In this document: positions 17,114 to 25,005 of the stretch, in pieces
Position numbering within the stretch: position 1 is the stretch's first letter
Layout: each line of letters begins with the position of its first letter
NCBI RefSeq assembly: GCF_001870485.1
Contig: NZ_MDKE01000011.1
Location: 124,001 to 188,000, forward strand
Length of the DNA stretch: 64,000 nucleotides
Reading direction: 5' to 3'
From: Oceanisphaera psychrotolerans
Lineage (GTDB): Bacteria > Pseudomonadota > Gammaproteobacteria > Enterobacterales > Aeromonadaceae
Translations under genes and position numbers: made by a program
Notes under the pieces: generated by a model
Seen by the model: only the letters and a program-made list of their open reading frames with translations
What the model was told of the DNA's origin: nothing
The model's database searches: none

Positions 17114-18598
17114 TTAATCCAGCGCCAGCCAGGTGGTTTTGAGTTCGGTGAATTTTTCCAGCGCATGCAATGACTTGTCCCGGCCGTTGCCACTCTGCTT
17201 GACGCCGCCGAAGGGCACCGTCATGTCGCCGTCGTTGTAGTTGTTGATGAACACCGAGCCGGCCTTGAGCCTGCGCGCCAGCCGGTGGGCCCGGCGCAGA
17301 TCCGAGGTCCAGACCCCGGCACCCAGGCCATACTGGCTGTCGTTGGCCAGACGCACCGCTTCTTCCTCGTCGGTAAAGCTGGTCACCGCCAGCACCGGGC
17401 CGAAAATTTCTTCCTTCGCCACCGTCATGTGCGGGTTCACCTGCTCCAGAACCGTCGGTCCCATGAAGTTGCCGCTCTGGTCGCGACCGTCGAGGGTCAG
17501 CACCGCCCCCTCCTCCAGCCCTTCGGTGATGTAACGGCATACGCTGCCGTGATGATCGTTGTCGATCAGGGTGCCCATGGTGGACTCCGGATCGAGCGGA
17601 TCCATCGGCTTGAACGCCTCGGCGGCCTTCTTCAGTTCCGCCATGAAGGCATCCTTGATGCTCTCTTCCACCAGCAGCCGGGTACCGGCGATGCACACCT
17701 GCCCCTGGTTGTAGAAGATGCCGGCGGCGGATGCCTGGGCAGCCTTGACCAGATCCGGGCAGTCCGCGAACACCAGGTTGGCACTCTTGCCGCCGGCTTC
17801 GAGCCAGATGCGTTTCATGTTGGAGCGACCGGCGTATTCCATCAGCAGCCGCCCCACCCCGGTGGATCCGGTAAAGGTCAGGCAGTCCACATCCTGATGC
17901 AGTGCCAGTGCCTTTCCCGCCTCGTGTCCCAGGCCGGGCAGCACATTCAGCACCCCGTCGGGCAGGCCGGCTTCCCTGGCCAGGGCGGCGAGCCGAATGG
18001 CGGTGAGCGGCGATTTTTCGGAAGGCTTGAGGATAACCGAGTTACCCGCCGCCAGCGCCGGGCCCAGCTTCCAGCAAGCCAGCAACAGCGGGAAGTTCCA
18101 GGGCACGATGGCCGCCACCACGCCAATGGGCTCGCGGCTGATCAGCGCCAGGGCGCTGGCGTCGGTCGGTGCGATTTCGCCGTAGACCTTGTCCACCGCC
18201 TCCGCATACCAGCGAATGGCGCGGGCGGCACCGGGAATATCATCGCGCAGGCTGTGGCGAATCGGCTTGCCGGTGTCCAGGGTTTCGAGCAGCGCCAGCT
18301 CTTCCCGGTGTTGCTCCATCAGCTCGGCCAGACGCAGCAGCACCGCCTTGCGCCGGCTCGGCGCCGCCTCGGACCAGATACCGGACTCGAAGCTGCTGCG
18401 GGCCACCGCCACGGCGGCGTCCACATCCGCCTCCTGAGCACGGCTGACCTCGGCCAGCGACTGCTCGGTCGCCGGATTGATGCGGCTGAAGGTCTCTCCG
18501 CCCAGGGCGTCCCGATATTCTCCGGCAATAAACAACCGATGCTCTATGACCAACGCTTGTGCCTGTGCCTGCCAGTGTTCCTTGCTTCTGTATTCCAT
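17114..18598 (-). CDS. puuC: Gamma-glutamyl-gamma-aminobutyraldehyde dehydrogenase
   Basis: 494 residues (E. coli PuuC 495), from the ATG before EYRSKEHWQAQAQALVIEHRLFIAGEY. It is an NAD(P)+-dependent aldehyde dehydrogenase with IVPWNFPL, GSTGVG, catalytic Glu in LEAGGKS and catalytic Cys in GQVCIAG. It converts gamma-glutamyl-gamma-aminobutyraldehyde to gamma-glutamyl-GABA. It lies between puuR and puuB, with ten bases between it and puuB. Confidence 0.94.
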   Translation of the reverse strand: MEYRSKEHWQAQAQALVIEHRLFIAGEYRDALGGETFSRINPATEQSLAEVSRAQEADVDAAVAVARSSFESGIWSEAAPSRRKAVLLRLAELMEQHREELALLETLDTGKPIRHSLRDDIPGAARAIRWYAEAVDKVYGEIAPTDASALALISREPIGVVAAIVPWNFPLLLACWKLGPALAAGNSVILKPSEKSPLTAIRLAALAREAGLPDGVLNVLPGLGHEAGKALALHQDVDCLTFTGSTGVGRLLMEYAGRSNMKRIWLEAGGKSANLVFADCPDLVKAAQASAAGIFYNQGQVCIAGTRLLVEESIKDAFMAELKKAAEAFKPMDPLDPESTMGTLIDNDHHGSVCRYITEGLEEGAVLTLDGRDQSGNFMGPTVLEQVNPHMTVAKEEIFGPVLAVTSFTDEEEAVRLANDSQYGLGAGVWTSDLRRAHRLARRLKAGSVFINNYNDGDMTVPFGGVKQSGNGRDKSLHALEKFTELKTTWLALD

Positions 18599-18617
18599 GT
18601 TGCTCTCCGTGTTCTGT

Positions 18618-19184
18618 TTACAGGTTGGCCGGGGTATGAGCGCTGATGATGCGGCACTCCCGGTCAGAGATATTGGTAAAGGTATGGGGCAGCCCGGTAT
18701 CAATCACGTAGCTCTGCCCGGCCCGCAACGAATAACATTCTCCATCCACCGTCAGCTCGATTTCTCCCTCCAGCACGGTGCCGACCTCTTCGCCCTGATG
18801 CTTGAGGTTACCGCCGGTACTGGTGCCGGGGGCGTAGCTTTCAATCAAAAAGCCCAGCGCCCGCTTGCGGTTGCCGTTGTGCACCAGCTTGAATGACACC
18901 CCCTGGCTGCCGATTTCAAGCAGCTCTTCCGGGTTGATCACCACCTTGTTGCGTTTGGGAGGCACCGGCTCGGCAAAAAATTCCGACAGGGACAGCCCAT
19001 ACACTTTCAGCAGTTTCTGCAGGGTGCTGACCGCCGGGCTGACCTTGTTCTGCTCTATGGTGCTGATGGCGCTGTGAGTCAGGCCCGACAACTCGGCGAC
19101 CTTGCGCTGGCTCAGCCCCTGCGTCTGCCGCAGCTGGGCCAGCCGTTGCCCCGGGGCCAGATCCGCGTCGAATGCCGCGCTCAT
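18618..19184 (-). CDS. puuR: HTH-type transcriptional repressor PuuR
   Basis: 188 residues: XRE-type HTH at residues 12-68 (LSQRKVAELSGLTHSAISTIEQNKVSPAVSTLQKLLKVYG) and a C-terminal cupin domain (residues 115-185, HQGEEVGTVLEGEIELTVDGE...DTGLPHTFTN). In E. coli it represses the puu genes and is relieved by putrescine. The start overlaps the puuD stop by four bases (ATGA), so translation is coupled. Its likely sites are in the puuD-puuA gap. Confidence 0.93.
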   Translation of the reverse strand: MSAAFDADLAPGQRLAQLRQTQGLSQRKVAELSGLTHSAISTIEQNKVSPAVSTLQKLLKVYGLSLSEFFAEPVPPKRNKVVINPEELLEIGSQGVSFKLVHNGNRKRALGFLIESYAPGTSTGGNLKHQGEEVGTVLEGEIELTVDGECYSLRAGQSYVIDTGLPHTFTNISDRECRIISAHTPANL

Positions 19185-19945
19185 ATTTCACCCTGGCTGG
19201 CGCGATAGTGACGACAGGCCTGGATAAAACCGTCGAACAGGGCGCGCGACAGATGATTGTCGCGACTCTGCCATTCCGGGTGCCATTGCACTCCCAGTGC
19301 GAAAGGATGGTCGAGCAGGCTGATGGCTTCCACCAGACCGTCGGGCGCCGTGGCTTCGATCCGGGCGCCGTCACCCACCGCTCGGGTGCCCTGCATATGC
19401 AGCGAATTCACGCGCTGTACTTCGGTTCCGACCAGCCGGCTCAGCAGGCCACCCGCCTGCGGCACCAGGTTGTGGGCGGGAGCATACTGCTCGGCCAGGG
19501 TCAGGTTCTTGTCTTCCCGGTGCTCCTCGAACAGACCGGTTTCATGCAGCCGGCGATGCAGGCTGCCGCCGCTGGCCACCACCATTTCCTGAAAACCGCG
19601 ACAGATACCCAGCAGCGGCAACTGGCGTGCTCGGGCCACCGCAATCAATTGCAGGCTGAGCCGATCCCGGCCCGGATCGGTATGAGGCTCCTCGCCGGTT
19701 TCCCCGTAATGATGGGGTTCCATGTTGCTGTAGCTGCCGGTCAGCAGCAGGCCGTCGCACAGATCCAGAGCCTGGGTCAGGCATTGCTCGTCCTCGACCA
19801 GTCCATGGGCCAGCGGAAACGGCAGCGCTCCCGCCTCCAGCAGCGCCTTGAGGTATTTTTCCTGCAAGGTCATCGCCGGATGAGGTCCCAGCTGCTGTCG
19901 GCACATGATGACGCCGACTACCGGTTTGTTAAAAATATCAACCAT
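19181..19945 (-). CDS. puuD: Gamma-glutamyl-gamma-aminobutyrate hydrolase
   Basis: 254 residues, class I glutamine amidotransferase-like (peptidase C26). The catalytic residues are seen: Cys115 in LLGICRGFQE, His222 and Glu224 in GVQWHPEW. It releases GABA and glutamate from gamma-glutamyl-GABA in the cytoplasm, the last step of the pathway begun by PuuA. It is first in the puuD-puuR-puuC-puuB unit and divergent from puuA. Confidence 0.94.
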   Translation of the reverse strand: MVDIFNKPVVGVIMCRQQLGPHPAMTLQEKYLKALLEAGALPFPLAHGLVEDEQCLTQALDLCDGLLLTGSYSNMEPHHYGETGEEPHTDPGRDRLSLQLIAVARARQLPLLGICRGFQEMVVASGGSLHRRLHETGLFEEHREDKNLTLAEQYAPAHNLVPQAGGLLSRLVGTEVQRVNSLHMQGTRAVGDGARIEATAPDGLVEAISLLDHPFALGVQWHPEWQSRDNHLSRALFDGFIQACRHYRASQGEI

Positions 19946-19963
19946 CCCATTTACCTCGCCCTG

Positions 19964-19981
19964 TGTTCTAAATTTTGAACA
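19964..19981. promoter_or_regulatory. Palindromic PuuR-like site 1
   Basis: TGTTCTAAATTTTGAACA, a near-perfect palindrome with two opposed GAACA ends, the conserved end of the E. coli PuuR site AAAATATAATGAACA. It lies 19 bases upstream of the puuD start. Confidence 0.5.
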
Positions 19982-20072
19982 TTCATCGTAAACAGACCGT
20001 TAAACGTCAAATATATGCCAAAAAGCTAGCACACGTTAATTTAATGCTCAATAATATTTAACACTTGCAAAA

Positions 20073-20087
20073 GAAATTAAACGAACA
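20073..20087 (+). promoter_or_regulatory. PuuR-like site 2
   Basis: GAAATTAAACGAACA agrees with the E. coli PuuR 15-mer AAAATATAATGAACA at 11 positions and lies 49 bases upstream of puuA. It overlaps the small palindrome AACATATGTT. Confidence 0.5.
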
Positions 20088-20135
20088 TATGTTTTTGATG
20101 GTAAGTATTATTAACGGTCACATGGCGGTGCAATC

Positions 20136-21545
20136 ATGCAAGCAGAAATATTGAAACCTTTGTCCCCGGTCCCGGCTTCCACGCCGAGCACCTTTGAACA
20201 GGAAGTGGCCGACTATCTGGCCCAGTATCCGGATACCCAGTATGTAGACGTGCTGCTCACCGATTTGAACGGCATCTTCCGCGGCAAGCGGCTGCCGGTG
20301 AGCGCCCTCGACAAGCTGGAGGCGGGCTGCTTCTTCCCCGGCTCGGTTTTTGCGATGGATTTTCGCGGCAATGTGGTGGAAGAAACCGGTGTTGGCCAGG
20401 ACATCGGCGAGCCGGATCTGCCCTGCTTCCCCATTGATGACACCCTGGTCCCCTCGGCCAGCGATCCCCAGACCGTGGCCCAGCTGCTGCTGACCATGGA
20501 GACGGAAGACGAACAACCCTTCCCGCTCGAACCCCGCAACGTGCTGGCCCGGGTATGGGAGCAGGTCAAGGCCCGCGGCCTGACGCCGGTGGTGGCACTG
20601 GAGGTGGAGTTTTATCTGGTGGACAGGGAGCGGGACGAAGCCGGCCAGCTGCAACCGCCCTGCTCCCCCCTGACCCACAAGCGGGATACCTACAGCCAGG
20701 TCTATTCGGTGGACAACCTCAACAATTTCGCCGACATCCTGGCCGACATCGACAGCCTGGCGATACAGCAGGGACTGCCCGCCGACGGCGCCGTGGCCGA
20801 AGCGGCACCGGGCCAGTTCGAGATCAACCTCAATCATACCGACAATGTGCTGGCCGCCTGCGATCAGGCCCTGGCGCTGAAGCGGCTGATCAAGCTGGTG
20901 GCCGAACAGCATGAAATGGACGCCACCTTCATGGCCAAACCCTATGAGGAACACGCCGGCAGCGGCCTGCACGTTCATATCAGCGTGGTCGATGATGAAG
21001 GCAACAATCTCTTTGCCGATGCCAAGGGCGATGATTCACCGCTGCTGCACCGGGCACTGTCCGGCATGCTGCAACTGATGCCGGACAGCATCGCCCTGCT
21101 GGCTCCCAACATGAACTCCTTCCGCCGTTTTCAGCCGGGCATGTATGTGCCGACCCAGGCTTCCTGGGGGCATAACAACAGAACCGTCGCACTGCGCATT
21201 CCCTGCGGGGACGAAGACGCCCGCCGCATCGAATACCGGGTAGCCGGCGCCGACGCCAATCCCTATCTGGTGATGGCAACTATTCTTGCCGGCCTGCTGC
21301 ACGGTCTGGATAACGAACTGCCGCTGCCCGAGCCGGTGGTGGGCAATGGTCTGGAGCAGGACGGGCTGCCTTTCCCGACCCGCCAGAGCGAGGCGCTGCA
21401 GGCACTGGCCGAGAGCGAGCCGCTCAAGCGTTATCTGGGCGAGGACTTTCTCGAGGTCTACCGCATCTGCAAATACGATGAACTGCTGGCGTTCGAACGC
21501 CAGATCTCCGATATCGAGCTGGAATGGATGCTGAAGAATGCCTGA
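20136..21545 (+). CDS. puuA: Gamma-glutamylputrescine synthetase (glutamine synthetase family)
   Basis: 469 residues, close to E. coli PuuA. It ligates glutamate to putrescine at the cost of ATP, the first step of the Puu route. Glutamine synthetase features are visible: LTDLNGIFRGKRLP, the metal-site segment ALEVEFYLVDRE, GQFEINLNHTDN, the ATP/glutamate segment KPYEEHAGSGLHVHIS and RIEYRVAGADANPYL. It stands alone on the plus strand, divergent from puuDRCB, with PuuR-like sites between. An NhaC-family carrier follows 153 bp downstream. Confidence 0.93.
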   Translation: MQAEILKPLSPVPASTPSTFEQEVADYLAQYPDTQYVDVLLTDLNGIFRGKRLPVSALDKLEAGCFFPGSVFAMDFRGNVVEETGVGQDIGEPDLPCFPIDDTLVPSASDPQTVAQLLLTMETEDEQPFPLEPRNVLARVWEQVKARGLTPVVALEVEFYLVDRERDEAGQLQPPCSPLTHKRDTYSQVYSVDNLNNFADILADIDSLAIQQGLPADGAVAEAAPGQFEINLNHTDNVLAACDQALALKRLIKLVAEQHEMDATFMAKPYEEHAGSGLHVHISVVDDEGNNLFADAKGDDSPLLHRALSGMLQLMPDSIALLAPNMNSFRRFQPGMYVPTQASWGHNNRTVALRIPCGDEDARRIEYRVAGADANPYLVMATILAGLLHGLDNELPLPEPVVGNGLEQDGLPFPTRQSEALQALAESEPLKRYLGEDFLEVYRICKYDELLAFERQISDIELEWMLKNA

Positions 21546-21698
21546 ACCGGCATTGGCACCGATTTCCGGCGTCGTGATCCTGTCTATCTGGAGCTGAATC
21601 ACGACGCCGGGATACCGAGAGGCGGCCCGGGCCGCCCGAGGCAAACCATAGGGACATGACCGGCGCCACAGCCGGACCCTCGACCAAGGAAACTATCC

Positions 21699-23183
21699 AT
21701 GCAACAAGACAATACTCTGGTACTCGAACCCACTGGCAAATGGCCGCCGCTGTGGCGCGGCCTGGCGGTGACCCTGATAGCGGCGCTCGGCTTCGCCTGG
21801 CTGGGCTTTACCGTTGATACCAGCAACGGTTACGGCGCCCTCAGCCTGTTGCCGGCGGCGCTGGTGATCACCATGGCGGTACTCACCCGCAAGACGGTGG
21901 AATCGCTGCTGGCGGGCAGCCTGCTGGGCCTGCTGCTGATCGACCCCACCGATCTGGTGACCCCGCTGGCGGATGTGACCCTGGCGGTGATGATGGATGA
22001 AACCATCGCCTGGCTGATCCTGGTGTGCGGCATCATGGGCGGGCTCATCAACCTGCTGGCCCGGGGTGGCGGCGTATTCAGCTTCGGCAACTTCATGACC
22101 CGTATCATCAAATCGCCCAGGGGCGCCATGCTCGGCACCGTGGGCCTGGGGCTGGTGGTCTTTATCGACGACTACCTCAACTCCCTCGCCGTCTCCTCTT
22201 CGATGAAGAAGATCACCGACACCTATAAAATCTCGCGGGAAAAGCTGGCCTATATCGTCGACTCCACCGCCGCCCCCATCTGTATTCTGGTGCCGGTATC
22301 CACCTGGGCGGTGTTCTTCGCCTCGCTGCTGGAAGACGCCGGAGCCACCGAAGGCGGCAAGGGCATGTCACTCTATATCGACAGTATTCCCTACATGCTT
22401 TATGGCTGGGCCGCCCTGCTGGTGGTGGCTCTGGTGGCGGCCAACCGCCTGCCCGATCTCGGCGCCATGAAAAAAGCCGAAGCCCGTGCCCGGGCCGGTC
22501 AGCCGGTACCCGATGGCTGGGAAGACCCCCAGGAGCAGGTTTCCGACAAGGCCGTTCCCGCCTGGCTGGGACTGCTGAATTTCCTGCTGCCGATGCTGGT
22601 ACTGGTGTTCGCCAGCGTCTATTACGAGATTGACCTGCTCAAGGGCGTGCTGGTGGCGCTGGGCTTTACCATGCTGCTGTATTCGGTACAGCAACTGCTG
22701 TCGTTCAAGGATCAGGTAGACGCCACCCTCGATGGCTTCAAGGTGATGCTGTATCCGCTGGCCACCGTCTGCGCCGGCTTCATTCTGAAGGAAGTGAACG
22801 ATCAGCTGGGCATGACCGGCTACATCATCGATACCGTCACCCCCATCCTCACCCCGGCGCTGCTGCCTGCGGTGGTGTTTCTGGTGATGGCCGTCGTGGT
22901 GTTCAGCACCGCCTCCAGCTGGGGCGTGTTCGTGATTTCGCTGCCGATAGTGGTGCCCCTGGCCCAGTCCATGGATGTGCCCATGCCGCTGGTGGTGGGT
23001 GCCCTGCTGTCGGCCTCGGCCTTCGGCAGCCACGCCTGCTTCTTCAGTGACTCGACGGTGCTGTCCGCTCAGGGCGCCGGCTGCGACACCATGGATCACG
23101 CCATGACCCAGCTGCCCTATGCGCTGATTGGTGGGGTACTGACCCTGGCCGCCCTGCTGGCCGCCGGCTTCTGGCTGGTGTAA
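21699..23183 (+). CDS. NhaC-family Na+/H+ antiporter-like carrier, next to puuA
   Basis: 494 residues with about eleven to twelve membrane helices and NhaC-type signatures: GLGLVVFIDDYLNSLAVSSSMKKITD, YIVDSTAAPICILVPVSTWAVFF, and SASAFGSHACFFSDSTVLSAQGAGCD. Such carriers exchange Na+ or H+ for small organic substrates as well as for cations. No puuP importer is present, so this gene, placed behind puuA, is a candidate for polyamine or GABA transport; that is inference from position. A related gene is at 44984. Confidence 0.87.
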   Translation: MQQDNTLVLEPTGKWPPLWRGLAVTLIAALGFAWLGFTVDTSNGYGALSLLPAALVITMAVLTRKTVESLLAGSLLGLLLIDPTDLVTPLADVTLAVMMDETIAWLILVCGIMGGLINLLARGGGVFSFGNFMTRIIKSPRGAMLGTVGLGLVVFIDDYLNSLAVSSSMKKITDTYKISREKLAYIVDSTAAPICILVPVSTWAVFFASLLEDAGATEGGKGMSLYIDSIPYMLYGWAALLVVALVAANRLPDLGAMKKAEARARAGQPVPDGWEDPQEQVSDKAVPAWLGLLNFLLPMLVLVFASVYYEIDLLKGVLVALGFTMLLYSVQQLLSFKDQVDATLDGFKVMLYPLATVCAGFILKEVNDQLGMTGYIIDTVTPILTPALLPAVVFLVMAVVVFSTASSWGVFVISLPIVVPLAQSMDVPMPLVVGALLSASAFGSHACFFSDSTVLSAQGAGCDTMDHAMTQLPYALIGGVLTLAALLAAGFWLV

Positions 23184-23201
23184 TCCGGTACCACCCTGCC
23201 T

Positions 23202-23230
23202 CAGGTTCCCACGCGCGGCGTGGGAACCTG
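23202..23230. repeat. Perfect 13-bp palindrome with 3-nt loop (REP-like or terminator)
   Basis: CAGGTTCCCACGC at 23202-23214 pairs exactly with 23218-23230 around GCG. It lies 19 bp behind the carrier stop and 7 bp before the stop of the convergent EAL gene. No T-run follows. The TTCCCACGC...GCGTGGGAA core resembles palindromes found repeated in other proteobacterial genomes, but only one copy is in this window. Confidence 0.6.
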
Positions 23231-23236
23231 CTCCGG

Positions 23237-25005
23237 TTATCCCTTCCGGCCCGTGTCACCGGCATTATGCTGCCGGTAATAATCGATAAAGACGTCCGGT
23301 TTCAGCGGCGGTGAATACCAGTATCCCTGCACCATCATGCAGCCCATCTCCCGCAACAACTCAATATGTTCGAGCCGCTCCACCCCTTCGGCCACCGTCA
23401 CGCAGCCCAGATTACGGGCCATGTTGATCACCGTTTCCGCCAGTCGTCGATCCTGGCTGTCGGTGTCCATCTCGTTTACGAAGGCCCGGTCTATTTTCAG
23501 CACCGACACCGGCAGCGACTTGAGATAGGACAACGATGAATAACCGGTACCGAAGTCATCGATGGCGATATCGACCCCCTGCTCCGCCAGCAGGCTGAGC
23601 TGGGACAGCGCCAGTTCGACATTCTGCATCAGCCCCGATTCGGTCACTTCCACTTCCAGTGCGCCACGCGGCAACCGGCTTCGCTGCAGGCGCGTCACCA
23701 GCTTATCGGCAAAGCCGGGCTGCATCAGCTGCAGCGCCGCCACATTGACGGCCACCTTGAAGCCCGGTGTCACCTGTTCCCGCTCCAGCCATTGCTCGAG
23801 CTGGCCGATGGCGGTATCGATGACCCAGTCTCCCATACGCAGGATTTCACCACTGGCTTCCGCAACGGGAATAAAGTCCACCGGCGAGACGAAGCCAAGC
23901 TCGGGGTTGCTCCAGCGCAGCAACGCCTCGGCCCCAACCACCCGACCGCTGCCGAGATCCACCTTGGCTGATAGACCAGAAACAGTTCGTTGTTATCGAT
24001 GGCCAGGCGCAGCGCCTGACGGTAGCGATTCTGCAACAGCAGCCGCTGCTCCAGCTCCGGCTGATAACATTGCCAGTGATTGTTTTCTGCCGGCAGCGCC
24101 ATGGAAGCCAGTCTGATCAGGTGTTCGGCCGACTGATGAGGAAAACCGGTATGGCTGACGCCGACCCGGGCTCCCAGATGCAGCAGCAGTTGCTCGACCT
24201 CGAAAGTCCGGCTCACCAGTGCCACCAGCTCGGTCGCTCGCGGATCGAGGGTGACCTGCGCCGGATCGACCAGATCCAGCAACAGCCATTCATTGCTGCC
24301 CCAGACACCAGACACTCGTAGCTCATCGCCCAGCTGTTGCTGCAAGCGCTCGCCCAGCGCCCGGCTCAGGGCTTCGGCCACACCATAGCCATGCAGCCGG
24401 GCAATATCGTCCATGCCTTCCAGAGCAATAAAGTACACCACGGCCCCGGCCTGCTGCTGAACACGGTGCTGCAGTCGCTCCATCAGGCCACGACGATTGG
24501 GTCGTTCGGTAATGGGATCGGTCAGTGACAGACGGTGCAATTCGGCGGTGCGCTGCTCGACCAGCTCTTCCAGCAACTCGGCCCGGCTGCTGCGTTGACG
24601 CAGCAGAAAATGCAGTTCCAGCGTATTGTGAATGCGTTGCAGCACCTCAAACTGATCGAAGGGTTTGGGCAGAAAATCCCGCGCCCCCAGGCCAAGTGCC
24701 TTCAGGCGGGTATCGGCATCGGTCTGGGCGCTCAGTACGATCACCGGCGGCGCCAGGGTTCCCCACCGGGTTTTCAGCCGCTCCAGCACCTGATGACCGT
24801 CCAGATAGGGCATGCGAATATCGAGCAGCAGCAGGTCGGGCATCCGAGCCTGCAGCAGGGTATCGAGCCGGCGCGGATCGGTCTCGCCGCGCAGGCAATG
24901 ATAGCCATGGTCTTCCAGCATGCTGAGCAGCAGCTCAATATTCACCGGGTTGTCGTCCAGCACCAGAATGTCGGCATCGGTATAGGTCAGGGCAATATCC
25001 GGCAT
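23237..25005 (-). pseudogene. Response regulator with degenerate GGDEF and EAL domains, frameshifted
   Basis: Receiver domain at residues 10-125 (VLDDNPVN, phosphoacceptor Asp in DLLLLDIRMP, Lys in PKPFD), a GGDEF-like domain at about 155-320 with SNEW in place of GGDEF, then EAL. The frame breaks near 23964: one A missing from CCAAAGG changes YQPKVDLGSGR to YQPRWIS. The second part carries the EALLRW, VTES, DDFGTGYSS, KIDRAFV and AEGVE motifs of an active c-di-GMP phosphodiesterase. Without the frameshift it would hydrolyse c-di-GMP under control of the kinase just upstream, whose stop overlaps its start (TGATG). Confidence 0.86.

Noticed and set aside
22368-23099. Long minus-strand frame antisense to the NhaC carrier
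   Set aside because: His/Gln-rich translation typical of the opposite strand of a GC-rich membrane protein gene; the same is true of many long antisense frames in this window.
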